Below are positions 10,665-23,197 of a DNA stretch of 64,000 nucleotides, in pieces (the stretch's first letter is position 1; each line of letters opens with the position of its first letter). Source of the DNA: Nipponacmea schrenckii. Lineage: Eukaryota; Mollusca; Gastropoda; Lottiidae. Position numbers and translations under genes: made by a program. The stretch spans positions 28,249,023-28,313,022 of the forward strand of contig CM060200.1 in NCBI GenBank assembly GCA_030562195.1, in the 5' to 3' direction. The notes beneath the pieces are model-generated. The model was not told where the DNA came from and made no database searches. It was given only the letters and a program-made list of their open reading frames with translations.

Positions 10665-13600
10665 ATGAGTGGAGAGGAACCCGAATCTTCAAAGGTAATC
10701 TAAATTTGTATTTTCATAACGTCTTTAATGATATTTCCTGAAATTTAATTCTTAGTTTGCCATCTGTTTCAAGGAGGCTTTTTCTAATCTTTTGCTGTTA
10801 GCAGACGAACTTTTTAGAGATAAATAAACTAACGAAAATGTGTCGTATGTTATTAGCAACCGTTAGGTTTGCTGAGAATATTTTTCAGGTGTAACTAATG
10901 CATGTATATCCTTCCAAATAGATGGACAAGATGACGCCAGTCTTCTCTTCGTATTTGACTATTGTGATATACATTTTTATAAATATATTTTATTCAATCT
11001 ATTAAGATAACACTGTATTAAGTGAAATCTTGCATTATTATAATTGTATGTTCGAAGTATGTAAATCTATACAGTACAGTACGCGTTATCTTCTATCTTC
11101 TTACTGTTAGCTTGCAAGGTTCACGATAACCTGCATCCTCCTTGAATCTAGAACTAAATATATTTCACCTTTCTTGTAGGATATATACATTGTTATTGGC
11201 ATCGTAACTTATCCTTCAGTATGTCTATCAAATACTAGTAACTTCCATGTGTAACTCGTAGCTCTGGGGCTTGTTTCATGAACCCTACCTATAGATGATT
11301 TTAGCTTGCAAGAAGGCCTAATTTGTTTCTTTATTTTAAGAAAAGACTGCATAATTGATTTATAATAGCTCTTAAATCTTTACTTTAAAGTAATACGACC
11401 ACTTAGAATGGGCGACATATTGAATACTATACTTCAGTCTAGTTTCTAGGTGCCATCACTAAAGAATAGAATCCCTATATAAGACGATATATCCGGTAAA
11501 CTTACAAATCAGTGAAAAAGCGAGTTAAAATAATGGATTATTACTTATCTTTATGGATTTATTATATTATAGATATAAAATTGATAAATAGATAGGATTC
11601 TTATGCATGACACCAGGAACTGAAAACCAAAGTCTCATTAGGGCAAAATTGAAGTTTTCAATTTGTTTTTGGGCAACCTAAGAGATGGTATACCTGAAAA
11701 AAAAAATGAAATAAAAAACACACAAAACAAACATGCGTCTAAATGACATGGATGAGAACCTGATCGCCATGTGGTGTTAGTTGTTTCGTCAGATTTATTA
11801 TAATTTTAATGTCCTCACCAAAATGTGACTTAATGGCATAGCGATACAGTTGTTGATGAAAGCTCATTCTCTAAGTGGTGTCAGGTGTTTCTTTACATTT
11901 ATACTAATTCTATCACAAAACCAAAATGTGTTTTAATGAAATAGCGAAATAGCCTACAGGTGTCGTCGAAAGAGACCTCAGTCTCAAAATGGTATCGTGT
12001 GCTTGATGTGTTCATACTTACTTTAAATATTTCAGCCCAATTCCCCCTTGTCAGTGATGCAGGTCTGAAAGACTGGCATGGAAAAGCGTCTAGTCGTTTG
12101 GATGGGACAATAAACTGGGACCCTGTGTGCTACAGAGGTGTAACGTTAAAGATCACTCGACAGTTGGAAATAGCAAAAAGAGTAGTCAGATGCCGCTGTC
12201 CTGGTAAAAGTTTTCTTAATTGCACACTGCATAGCGTTGCCATTTTATTAGCCCATTAGTGTCAGAAGAGTAGGACGTAAAACTCAATTCATTTTATTTC
12301 AATGGTGAAAATTAATACTAAAACGTCGAATAATATATCTATGTCGAATAAAAATCCCAGCCAAGGTTGTTCTTTATGATATTTTTAATGTGGAGTTCCA
12401 TTGACGAACATGTCTCGGGTATTGTGGAGGCTGTAAGGTAGACCATTGAGAATGAAATAAATTGCAATATATTGTGTCATAAATTGGACCTATTGATTTT
12501 GTAATTAGAGTGAAAGGGGATCTTTAAATATTCTTTTCACCAACACCTGTGATAGTCTCCTTAAGTCTTTTCCATATTTTGATACTGATATAATAATTTT
12601 CTATACGATTTTAAAGGGATTGTAAAGAGTTTTCCTATAATTTATGTTTATATCGGGAACACAGATAACAGTTTGCCACTTGCCACTTTCATTGCCACTT
12701 ACAATAAGTGTTATCACTTCACAATTAAGGTATATTTATTATATTGATGGCAGTGCGAGATGGGGCTGTGGATCTGGACAGGAGGATGGTCGGCATTTTG
12801 GCCAGATTGAAGGTATACGATCACGTCGGTGACCTCTGTATCTGCTTATTATGAACTTGGAATCAATAAGAAACGAATACAGTTGTAATTATCAATATTA
12901 GTTATGTTTAGTCTTGTTTCACTATATATTATGACGCTAAATAATCTGTTGTTGTCTCTAATTGACATGTCTTATTGGAAAGTCTAGAGACAAATTAAAT
13001 CATACTCATAAGTTATTTGATAACATCAGAAAATGCGTCACATCAGTGTGTTAAATAAGTATTTAGTAGCAGAGGAGTAACAGTGCTGCAGAGCTTGCGA
13101 TATCATCATACGCTGGAAGCAAACGTTAACTTGTCATCTACCAACCAACCAGAGTACTAAAAAAATGAAAAGGATTTTTCCCTATAGCACACTGCATGGT
13201 GTTTCTCGTCCTCATTTTCCCATAAGGTGCAGAAGAGTAGAACGTAAAACTATTTCATTTTGCCAATGACAAACCTAATTTCGAACTGTAAGACAATTTT
13301 ACTTATTCGGATTCATGACTAAAACACATATTGTCAGATTGCATTAATAGGAAATTTAAGATTCGCGTCTTATTTTTCTGTGTTTTGAATTTTTGTTAGA
13401 TAAATCATCATGAACTCATACAATAAAATCACAAAATGTTTGAAAATATGTTAAATTTCACTCCTTAACTAGGTCATGTAACATCTATGTAGCTCGGGAA
13501 GAAAAGATAAGAACAACCAACAAGACCCATACCATATTGTTTATCTATATATTACGTTTATCTAATAACTCTTTGTTCAATGACGACTTACTTCCATCCG

Positions 13601-16600
13601 ATGTTTGAGATCTTGCCAACTTTGTGAGGTTTTTACTTATCACAGCCTTCTCTAAACATCATTTAAACCATACAGATATTGCGTATTTGGCTAGACTCGG
13701 TGTATAGTATTAAGTACACGTAGGTTACGTTTTGTAAGAGTAAACACATTATCAATAACTTACTTTATTTCTCAGAATTTTAAAGATGTATAAAGTCTGC
13801 AGAAAATAGTCGTGTAGAAGATTTGTGAAAATACAAAAGGAGTCCATGTAGATCTAGATCTAGAAAGTAGGCTATGGTTTTTGCATTGATGCTTGGTTAA
13901 GTTCACAAATGTTCTTTCTATCAACTGGTCATTAGCATTGATCTTTTCCGGATTATCTATGCCCATTTCCTTTACAGCTGTATCGACTGGAATTATGAGC
14001 AAAGTAAAACACCAACACTCTTATCAACTTTGCTACAGATCCCCAAAAAGTAAATCAAAATTCAGAGATTAAAACACAAGCGTCTGTTGACCTATATTTG
14101 TAAGGTTGACCATGTTTATTCTTCTACGACGTTGGCAACGGTGCCTGTTATTGAATGAGAATTACGTAACAATAATAAGTGTCTAAATGCCAGGAACATT
14201 ACCAAGCTGTGACTATATTGACTATAGCGCTATAAGCTTCGATAGATATCCCATTCGACAAACCATCCTACAGGATTTGATGAGATTTTAGGGTAAAGGG
14301 TTGCCACATTTACTAAGTATAGTTAAACCACTAACGTCCAGTCCAGTAATTTTCTTACTTAATTTTATAGCGATTTGAAATATTAATCATTTGAGCGAAG
14401 TTTCCCTTTTTCACTTATCAGCAGGCCCGGAACTGCGTCTGTTCTTGCATCGGGCAATTATCAGTATACTATCTTGATAATGACTGTTCAGTTATCCTGT
14501 TTTACTATAGATTTCGTTATTTATCAGTTTCCCTATTTCATATAATGATATAAAAGTTAACAATAATAGCGTATTATTTCACTTATCTTGAATAACAGAG
14601 TTTCAACTGTAGGACTAGAACACTGCAACTTGCCGAATGAGATGTAGATTATGTGTTTATTCTTGCTTTTTATTCCTATTATCTTGTAGACACGAGATTG
14701 TGTATCGATTTCATAAAGGGTGGTCCATCGTTTCGCAAACAACAACAGTCCCATATTATCTTGTGGCAACAGCGTTTTAGATATTCGACAGTTTCCTTTT
14801 ACAAGGATTAATAATTTTTATGGTACCTTTCAACATTTAAAGAGTTAAGGGATTACTCCTTCCGTGCTTTTTAACCTAGTTTTATTGCCCTCATGAATGT
14901 TGATAACAACTAAACTTGCAGCATGGCATCGTGCCCATTCGTCATTCTTCCACGAGGAACATAGTACTATAAAAACCATGTCGAGACCCATTTCCTGGAA
15001 TACTATGGGCCTAAGGTAATACTAATCTTGAAAGCCATTTGAACCGATTTCTAGTTATCCTTCGAAATATGAAACGAAGTTGAGTTTTAGGTCCCAATTG
15101 TGTCATAAGTATAAAGAAGAAACTCGAGTACTGAAGTACGATGTGTAAAAAGGAAAATCCTCGCCTCCCAACGACGGTAACCCTTTTCAAGTCGTTTTGT
15201 CCATTGTACAAAATCGCATTACGAACGGAATAATTAATATTGGACTTTATTTATCCCATCACTCGTTTCTTAATTCATTCTGTTGAAGTGTCGTCGATGA
15301 CAAATCGTGTACTGGAGTGTAATATTCACGTGTTATCCACCTTAGATAATTAACCCCCCCTTCACACCTGTATCAAAATGGCCAATTAACCCTTCACACG
15401 CTTGTTTCATTCTCCTTAATTAACTTCGTAGGTAATATGCAAATTGTTGGATTGTTTGAATGAACGTGACCCCTAATTTTATTATAGATTTGTCACCATG
15501 CATTAAAATTCCTTTACCTTTTGTTCTCAGTATACCAATCCCATTTTCCCACGAGAGAGTTCGAGGATATTGTTTTTGAAAAGTATAGATGCGGCAATGT
15601 TTGGTCTATAGCCACCATCAGACTATACGGTGCCGTGGATTCGAGTCCCCTTTCATTACAATAATCATATGTATAACTCCCGACGCATAGAGTAGGCTAA
15701 TGCCGTTGTCATGTTAAAATTCCATCAATTGCACACTGCATGGCGTTGGCACTCTTCATTTGCCAATTTCTTTCATTTTCAGGTGTCAACCCCTTCTCAA
15801 TTAGCGAACACCGGTGAAAATATCATTAAAGTTATCTTCGTTTTCGTACTGTCATTGTTGAACAGATTGTTAGGAACGAAATATTCCGACGAGTCTACGA
15901 AATTCCGTCTTGGCACAGCCCCATTCTCAGGGTGGGGGTTCCAAAAGGTTTGCCTATAGTGAGAGTCAAATTGTCCTCTCTCAAAACCTTCCTCAGTTAG
16001 CAGAGATTGATAAATTTACAAAAAGTAAGGGCCCTCAGTAGGCATGCTAATTCTGTTCTGGCGATGAGGCTTTCTTGGCATTCATTTATGAATTCGTTGA
16101 GGAAGTTTGAAATTTATTTTAACTGCATGGGCACCTCTTTCCATAATCTTCCATGGCCGGACCAAGCCGTGAAATTTAATATCCATCATGTTTGAAGATA
16201 AAAACACCAAATATTAAATTTACGAGTCAAGGATTAGTATGCCTTTAATTAAATTACACATAAAATCTAAACTGGAAACACTTTTTATACTCTATATACT
16301 CTGATTTATTTTTTAACCAATTTTAACGATTATAAGACCCGGGCCGTGACCTATGACCTTAATTGATGGTCAAATCGATTATCGATGATTATTGTTTTAC
16401 CAATTACAGATCCAGGGGATGTTCATGACAATTAACCCCTTGCCCTGTCGTTTATTTTATCAAGGAGGCTACATTTTCAAGCACGTGTAAGCGTATAATC
16501 AAGATAGTCTCCTACAGCCTCAATTAGCTAATATTTCATGGCAACCGTAGCGCAACCCATGTTAAAATGAGGTTGTAAGGGCATAGAAAACTTATGTATG

Positions 16601-19056
16601 ATTTTTACATGGAAAAACACAGTTCACAACCATTTTGATTCTTGAATCTCTAAAGGAATTAACAAGTCGATCAACCAATCTTCAAGTCACATTTCAAAGC
16701 TTAAAATCGGTTTCAAATGTGATTTGAGGCTTGGTTCAAGTATTCTTTAATATACACATACTATATGTTATTGAATAAAAAAGTGAAAAAGTGAATTGAA
16801 TGAAGTTTTACGTCCTAAATTTCTGCTTTTTTGGGTTTTTTTATTAAATAAACGATTTGGTCATCGTTTAGAATATGGTGCAGTTGCTTCGACTGCCACT
16901 AGCTTAAACTGTTTAACACTAAATTTGATAATTAAATTAATTATCTATTTCTGCTTTCACTTTGATTAGCAACAAGATATAAGTAAAAACATTTTTTTCC
17001 AGAAATGTATGATAGGTCAGTTCATTAGGTCATGACCTTAACGACAGCCATTGATCAAAGATTAAGAGTGTTGGAGAGATAATCGGAAAGTTCAGGCATC
17101 CGGACACAATTTTAATGTCTTTGTAAGGCCAAATACTAAAAATGTCACAATTAATTAAGAGTGTAATTTTGATGAATGTGAACACTTGACAGGTTTAATC
17201 TTTCCTGTTTGTATTTGATCCTTGTATAGCGCTTATTAATTGAAAAGGGATCTTAAGTCCAAATGAAAAAGAAATTCCTTTACCCAGCGATGAATAATTT
17301 CGTTGATCTGACAAAAATATACGAAAAGCCCAGAAAAAAGGGTTTATTTTTCACAAAAAAAAATCACCTTGAAATATTTGGACAACTGATGTCCAATTTC
17401 TTTGAAATTGGAATCGTCGAAGAGAAATATTTAGGGTGGGAGGGGGGGGCTGTGGAAATATCAGACAGAGTAGAAAACGAAATTATAACATAAGTTTATA
17501 TAGATAAAACCATATACTTGTATGTAGGCAAATACAAGGTACAGGCTAAGCCTTTCACATATAGATTTAAATTTGGTTTTATTTTCTCTTTTTAGGGTGA
17601 TCAAGACTCGAGTGACGACTCGGCAGAAAATGATTGTCAAGGACCTGCTATTTTAAAAGAGAAGAATATATTGAGACTTCTGTCAGATGCTTTGACCTTC
17701 AAATCGCCACTAGAGGACATTGGATTGATTATAAAATGTGGCGCAAATGTCAACGGTGCAGTCAAACGCGGGTTACGTCCCTTGCATTATGCTGTTTACG
17801 TAGAATATGTAGATGCTGTTCGGCTGTTGATTGAAAAGGGTGCCGATGTGAACCTACCAGACGATATAGGCTATACGCCTATGCACGTTTGTGCACGAAA
17901 AGGTTCCTACAGATCTATGAAAGTTTTGATAGAAAATGGAGCACACGTTGACTTTTTCGACGAAAATCCCGACATAAGTGAAAATATTCGAGCTTTGGGT
18001 TATTTAACTATCGAGCCAATAAACCTAGCGGTAGAAAACAATAATATAGAATGCCTGAAACTTCTGCTAGCTAATGGCGCTCGTCCAGACCACAAATATT
18101 TCATGGGGTACGAAATTAACTTAGTTCCGATCGACAACATTGAATGTTTGGAACTGTTATTACAACATGGCGCTGATCCAAACGTAGCCAATCGCTGCGG
18201 CGTGTCGCCATTGATGAAAGCATGTCGGATGCAAAGAATTGATGTGGTGCGTTTATTGATAACGTATGCCGCAGACGTAAACTTTCAGTCACCTCCCCGT
18301 TTCGATCAAAAGGCAGCTTTGCATTACTGTGTTCAAGTCGGAAACTCTGGAATCGCTCATACCTTATTAAGAAACGGTGCCAACCCTGGTAAACTTGAGA
18401 ACTACAATTATGGTGCACTTCATGCAGCCATCATGAAAGATAGACCGGATATGGTGCAAATGTTTTTGAGATGGAGCGCTGACGTTAACGAATTCACGGA
18501 TGATCGCACGACCCCTCTGGTCCTTGCGTGTGCTACTCCGAATCTCAAAGAAAGACTTCCGATAATGGAAATTTTACTTGAACACGGTGCGGATCCAAAT
18601 AAGAACGCTGGAATAGTGAGTTACACTACACCATGCCTATCGCCATTAACGGAGTATCTCCGTATAAACGAGAATGATCAGATCACTTTTGAGGTGGTGC
18701 ACCTTCTGGTCCAATACGGAGCCAGAGTGAATTTTAAAGGACAAACGTCTCCAGTAAGGATCAAGGATCCGTTCGGAATCCTCCATTATATTCCCAATCT
18801 GAAGAAAAAAGACGATATCTTTTATTTATTAGCTGCCGTGGGACAATCCTTCGATCTAGAAGCTATCCGAAGATACTCCGGCCTTACCGAGTCTCAAAGA
18901 GAGTTCTTGTTGTACCTTGGAAAGAACCCTCGTCCTTTGAAACAGCTGGCTAGGAAAGCTATCTGTAATATACTTCACCCTTTGATTCCCAAGAAAATCG
19001 AGAAACTAGTCTTGCCGTCTATAATCAAAAAGTATTTGTTATTTGAGTTGTATTAA
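10665..19056 (+). CDS. Ankyrin repeat and SOCS box (ASB) protein, two exons
   Basis: ASB proteins are substrate receptors of Cullin-5/Elongin B-C ubiquitin ligases: the ankyrin repeats bind the target and the SOCS box binds Elongin B/C. Exon 1 is 10665-10694 (ATG, encoding MSGEEPESSK) followed by GTAATC. Exon 2 is 17596-19056 (acceptor CTTTTTAG, then GDQDSSDDSAE...), joined in phase 0 to give 496 residues. An in-frame TAG sits directly before exon 2, so a start must lie upstream; an acidic serine-rich leader continues across the junction. About nine ankyrin units follow (PLHYAV, TPMHVCARKG, SPLMKACRM, AALHYCVQ, GALHAAI, TPLVLACA and others, with GADVN/GADPN ends). The SOCS box is at the C-terminus (PLKQLARKAICNIL, then LPSIIKKYLLFEL). 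The exact ASB subtype is not recognised. Exon 2 is certain; exon 1 is a strong inference. Confidence 0.85.
12188..12300 (+). repeat. Short interspersed repeat, copy 2
   Basis: Landmarks GATGCCGCTGTCCTGG, AATTGCACACTGCAT, TTAGCCCATTAGTG, CAGAAGAGTAGGACGTAAAA, then the pyrimidine tail CTCAATTCATTTTATTTC. Inside the ASB intron. Confidence 0.65.
13180..13258 (+). repeat. Short interspersed repeat, 3' part, copy 3
   Basis: Truncated at its 5' side. It has AGCACACTGCATGGTG, CCCATAAGGTGCAGAAGAG, TAGAACGTAAAACT and ATTTCATTTT, in the family order. Confidence 0.6.
15693..15780 (+). repeat. Short interspersed repeat, 5' part, copy 4
   Basis: Carries TAGGCTAATGCCGTTGTC, AATTGCACACTGCATGGCGT, TGGCACTCTTCATTTG, then breaks off into TTTCTTTCATTTTCAGG. 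The 3' GGACGTAAAA segment is missing. Confidence 0.55.
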
Positions 19057-20580
19057 TATCGTGTGTATGCTCTAGTCTACAGGTACCCGTCTTCATTAAC
19101 CCATAAGGAGTAGCAGAGTAGGACGTAAAAAACTCAATTCATTCATTTCATTTCTAGTCTACAAGAAGATAAATACTCATTTCATTTTTCATGATATTTC
19201 TTTGAGTAACCGTGTTCACTTATTCAAGATTTGCTTTCCTGATAGTAAATCCATCATATCCTGAGTACGGATTTAGACATGGTCTTATGCGAAGAAGTAT
19301 GAGGAATGGGGTGTTGTTTGGTGCAGATTTTTTTGATCATATGTCATTGATGTAAATGATCATTACAATCTCCAACTTTTTTCATTGTGGATGGAATATA
19401 TTGACAATATATCTAAAGGAAACGAGACTGTGTAAGTGAACAGTCGTTTCAAACTTTGACAAGTTTAAATTGTTGGCATTACTATCTGAGAAGATATTTT
19501 GAATTGACACCATTCGTGTGTGAATTCATACATCATGATTACAAATTATTGCATGAATACCATTTGGCACTCTCGTTACAATAACAATAATATACCACAG
19601 ACATCCAGATTCGTATTGTAATCAAATTTTAACGCTTGTACATTTCAGCCAAAGTTTCGCTCGAGGCCAAAAAAAATTCCCCATTTTCTTGTGCCAAGTT
19701 ATTTTCAGCATTAGCACTGCCTATCCGCCGCATCCAAAGTTAAGTTTGTGTAAATCCCTCAGTATTATTTACTTGTTTGTTTGTGATAATTTTATATTGT
19801 GATATACCAGGTTTATTTATTAAACAACCCCGGCAATTGATCTTCTTTTATTTACTTAAACTTCCGCTGAGTTCTGCATTACTTTAACTTAATGAAAACT
19901 GCCAAGGATTGTCGAATGCTTACCACGGTGCAGACCGTTAGTGAAATATTTTTGCTTTTTGCACCTATACTAATTAATGATCGCCATTGATGTCAACAAT
20001 CTTCCACACTTTTATATTTATATATTCTTTCCTTGTTAATGGAGTTTAAAATGAAAACTGACTCTGATATAAATGAAATCTGTCCGTTCTCAGAGAACCA
20101 ACAGGCTAAAAGGAATTCAATGACTTAAGGGTGCTAGGATCAATTTAGTTTGAAATTCGACTCAAACCTTTACCAATGTTCGTTAGTTTACGTAAATTGA
20201 ACAAGCAATTCTGTCCTGAAGTTGAAACGGCAGTCGACGCACTTCAGTTGAGGCTGATATATCTTAGCTTGGGTTCATCCAATAGGAAAATGAAAACAAA
20301 GTATTAAACGATAAATACTGTGTATTGTACATGATATTATAGATATATTACTGACTAATTAATAATCTCAATCATGATGATACAAATAGCTTCTCTACTT
20401 GGAACTTAGACGTTCCGTTCGTCTTCACGACAGTGTATGAACAGTTCAGTAAATCGTATAATAGCTCATGTTTAACTATTATAACCTATGTAATTTTAAT
20501 AATGATATAGTATTCATAAATATACTTCTAATAAGTTAGCTAAAATTGATTTCCATAAAACGGTAATTTTACTATAGTAC
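19057..20580. other. 3' flank of ASB gene; no gene seen
   Basis: Begins with a 3' fragment of the interspersed repeat (19085-19160: CTTCATTAACCCATAAGGAG, GTAGGACGTAAAA, CATTCATTTCATTTC), which directly follows the stop codon. The rest is AT-rich. No clear AATAAA signal or further reading frame is recognised. Confidence 0.5.
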
Positions 20581-20648
20581 AATTCTATTTCGTTTCGGTT
20601 TATCCGTAGAGATCCAATGAGATATGCTATACGCATGCGCCAATCAGT
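20581..20648 (+). repeat. DIRS left inverted terminal repeat
   Basis: Starts AATTCTATTTCGTTTCGGTT, continues through TAGAGATCCAATGAGATATG and ends at CGCATGCGCCAATCAG. Its inner half is inverted at 25139-25170 and its outer half is inverted at 24920-24957. Outer end position is inferred from where complementarity to the internal region stops. Confidence 0.85.
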
Positions 20649-20738
20649 TGCTATCACGCTTTGGAGCTGAGCAGTCGAACTTAGAAAGACGGAATTACTT
20701 CATGGTTCTTTTTTGAATTAATTTGGTTCAGTTTATTT

Positions 20739-21965
20739 ATGAATCATCTGAAAATGAAGAAATCGTCATGTAAAGACGGGGTTAGTAGCGAGACTACTCC
20801 CCAAACTACTAATACAACTGATCTTTCTTCGACCGAGTTGTCGAAATCGAAAATAGATGATCAAAAAATGGCGGGTTCGTCGGAACCGTCTACTAGCAAG
20901 TCAACCACACCAGAAAAAACTGGAAAATCTAAATTATCGGTTGATCAAGGAAGTTTGAAAAGAAAACATTCTTCTACCAGTTCGGGTAAAAATGATTCAA
21001 TGATGAAAATGTTGGAGCAGATTTTAGAAAATCAAAATGGTTTGAAAGAGAAAGTAGACATTATGTGGAATAGTCCATTTCAAGAAGAATGTGACAATGT
21101 TGACTTTGTTGATCATGAGAGAGATTCTGAAGTAGACCTATCAGTTGAGACTAATAGTGATTGTACAGGCCTACTGGCTGATGGTAATAGTTCACCTTCA
21201 AAGAAACAAAAGCTAGAAGAGCCTGGAACCTTTGCAACCATAATGAATAAACTTGGGATGCAGAACCAAGAACAAACATCAAAATCAGTTGATGCAGATC
21301 TAGCTAAAATTGTAAATGGATTATTTACAGATGGATTGTCTGATGAGTATTATAAAGATCTGATTAAGAAATATAATAGACCAGAAAACTGTGAGATGCT
21401 TACGAACATTAAATTAAACCAGCTAATATGGGATATTATCTCGCAAAGATCACAGAATGTTGATGTCAGGTTCCAAGTTGTTCAAACTTGTTTGGCAAAA
21501 GCTGGAGTTGCTTTGACCCAGTTAGCTGACAAGTTGAATACCCGAGATGCTGCTGATGAATCGACTATTGAAAGCATCACATGTGTTTTGGGTTTGCTAG
21601 GCCATGGTTTTCACAATTTGTGTTTGAGGAGACGGGAATTAATTAGATCTGAGTTGCGCTCAGAATATTTACACTTGTGCTCCCCAACAATCAAGTATAC
21701 TGACAAACTTTTTGGAGATGAAATTGAGAAGAAAGTTAAAGACATTACAGATGTCAATAGAGTTGGAAGTCGTTTGAAGAATACCTCTCAACGGTTAAGA
21801 AGCAATACTTTTACTCACTCATGGAAGAGTAACCGTGGACGATTCACTCCCTACAACAAAACTAATCCTAGTTTTTTAGGAAAAAGCCGTCCACATTATG
21901 GAGACGCACCTACATACAAACAAAAGCAGACGACATATTCAAAAACAAAGCAAAGGAAAGATTAG
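20739..21965 (+). CDS. DIRS ORF1, gag-like protein
   Basis: 408 residues from ATG at 20739, 158 bases inside the left terminus. It is presumed to be the structural RNA-binding protein of the element. The N-terminal ~110 residues are low-complexity, rich in Ser/Thr/Lys. The central part carries KKYNRPENCEML and a helical region (FQVVQTCLAKAGVALTQLAD) typical of DIRS gag proteins. The C-terminus is basic (RGRFTPYNKTNPS through KTKQRKD). No zinc knuckle is visible. The frame is intact. The next frame (RT) overlaps its 3' end by about 94 bases in the -1 register. Confidence 0.8.
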   Translation: MNHLKMKKSSCKDGVSSETTPQTTNTTDLSSTELSKSKIDDQKMAGSSEPSTSKSTTPEKTGKSKLSVDQGSLKRKHSSTSSGKNDSMMKMLEQILENQNGLKEKVDIMWNSPFQEECDNVDFVDHERDSEVDLSVETNSDCTGLLADGNSSPSKKQKLEEPGTFATIMNKLGMQNQEQTSKSVDADLAKIVNGLFTDGLSDEYYKDLIKKYNRPENCEMLTNIKLNQLIWDIISQRSQNVDVRFQVVQTCLAKAGVALTQLADKLNTRDAADESTIESITCVLGLLGHGFHNLCLRRRELIRSELRSEYLHLCSPTIKYTDKLFGDEIEKKVKDITDVNRVGSRLKNTSQRLRSNTFTHSWKSNRGRFTPYNKTNPSFLGKSRPHYGDAPTYKQKQTTYSKTKQRKD

Positions 21966-23197
21966 AAAGTTCACAGGTAAGTGTGAATGATTCGGATAGC
22001 CCAAGTTATAGAACAGCTGGCAATTTATGTAAATTCATTGAAAATTGGAAAGATATAACATCTGATAAAGATATTCTTCAAGATTTAAGGGGACTTAAAC
22101 TAGAGTTTGTTGATGGTAAAATTCCACATCAGCATTTTATCCCTAAGCAAATTGATTTCACAGAAGATGAGAAAACTATTATTAGAAAAGAGTTGTCTAC
22201 CTTGATTGAGAAGGGGGCTATTGAAAAGACCCACCATTCTGAGGGTGAATATATTTCAAATATTTTTATTAGACCTAAGAGGGAGCCAAATTCCTATAGA
22301 GTTATTTTAAATCTAAAGAATTTAAACGAAAATTTGGAATATCACCATTTTAAGATGGATACGTTTGATACCGCAAAAAATTTGATTACAAAAAATTGCT
22401 ATATGACCTCAATTGATTTTACAGATGCATACTATGGTGTTAATATAGCAGAAAAAGATAGAAAATTTTTGAGATTTCGTTTTGATAACGAGCTTTATCA
22501 ATTCACGTGTTTGCCAAATGGGCTTAGTTCAGGACCTAGAAAATACACAAAACTTTGCAAACCAGTGTTCTCCACCCTCAGAAAGATGGGTCACACTATT
22601 ATGGGGTATATAGATGATTCCCTTTTAGTATCAGATTCAGAACAGGAAGCATTGAATTCATTAGAAAATTCTCTTAACCTATTTAGACATCTGGGCTATG
22701 TTATTAACATGAAAAAGTCTTCGCTCATACCATCACAGAGAATACAATTTCTTGGATTTATAATTGATTCCAGGGAAATGAAAATTTATTTGCCAGATGA
22801 TAAAACTACTTATATAATTGATCAATGTAAATTATTAATGAATAGAAAATGTTGTTCTATCAGAGAAATGGCTCATGTCATAGGTTTGATGATTTCGGTG
22901 CTTCCTGCTACTGAATTTGGTGCATTACACTATAGAACTTTAGAGTTAGAAAAGATATCAGCATTGCAATTAAGTCATGGAAATTTTGAATCACTAATGA
23001 ATATTTCTGATGAAGTGAAGGAAGATCTTAATTGGTGGATTGCAAATTTGCCAAATTGCTATAGTCATATACTTCATAATCCCTCATCTCTAATTATTTA
23101 TAGTGATGCTTCCTTCCAAGGGTACGGAGCCTCATGTCTTGGAATAGATGTGGGGGGAGATGGAGTCCTGATGAGCTACAAGAAAGTATATCAATAA
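21872..23197 (+). CDS. DIRS reverse transcriptase with start of RNase H
   Basis: Copies the element RNA into DNA. The frame is open from 21872 but has no ATG before well inside the RT fold; a GTG at 21983 is the nominal start. Counted from 21983, the first catalytic Asp is in MTSIDFTDAYYG (residue 145) and the YIDD box is at 209-212 (GYIDDSLLVSD). FLGFIID marks the palm/thumb end. The RNase H fold begins at IIYSDASFQGYGA (catalytic Asp 375). The frame then leaves the protein at a run of six G (23152-23157), and the remainder of RNase H is in the next frame. Stop after KKVYQ. Confidence 0.88.
   Translation, partial: FFRKKPSTLWRRTYIQTKADDIFKNKAKERLESSQVSVNDSDSPSYRTAGNLCKFIENWKDITSDKDILQDLRGLKLEFVDGKIPHQHFIPKQIDFTEDEKTIIRKELSTLIEKGAIEKTHHSEGEYISNIFIRPKREPNSYRVILNLKNLNENLEYHHFKMDTFDTAKNLITKNCYMTSIDFTDAYYGVNIAEKDRKFLRFRFDNELYQFTCLPNGLSSGPRKYTKLCKPVFSTLRKMGHTIMGYIDDSLLVSDSEQEALNSLENSLNLFRHLGYVINMKKSSLIPSQRIQFLGFIIDSREMKIYLPDDKTTYIIDQCKLLMNRKCCSIREMAHVIGLMISVLPATEFGALHYRTLELEKISALQLSHGNFESLMNISDEVKEDLNWWIANLPNCYSHILHNPSSLIIYSDASFQGYGASCLGIDVGGDGVLMSYKKVYQ

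Larger units (their letters stand above)
10695..17595 (+). other. 6.9 kb first intron of the ASB gene
   Basis: No convincing coding sequence. It contains three copies of the short interspersed repeat (12188, 13180, 15693), a weak ~100-bp tandem at 11817-12000 (shared CCAAAATGTG, TTAATG and ATAGCGA), and a reverse-orientation tail of the interspersed family near 16790-16815 (GAATGAAGTTTTACGTCCTA). Short reading frames (11960-12259, 14557-14769, 15011-15211, 17263-17493 and others) show no domain and partly overlap the repeats. Confidence 0.6.

Noticed and set aside
15600..15660. Possible tRNA-like text (GGATTCGAGTCCCC)
   Set aside because: No cloverleaf or matching acceptor stem could be drawn around it.
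17634..17834. Plus-strand frame beginning MSRTCYFKREEY
   Set aside because: Out-of-frame shadow at the start of ASB exon 2.
18000..18418. Two minus-strand frames inside the ASB exon
   Set aside because: Shadows of the ankyrin-repeat coding sequence.
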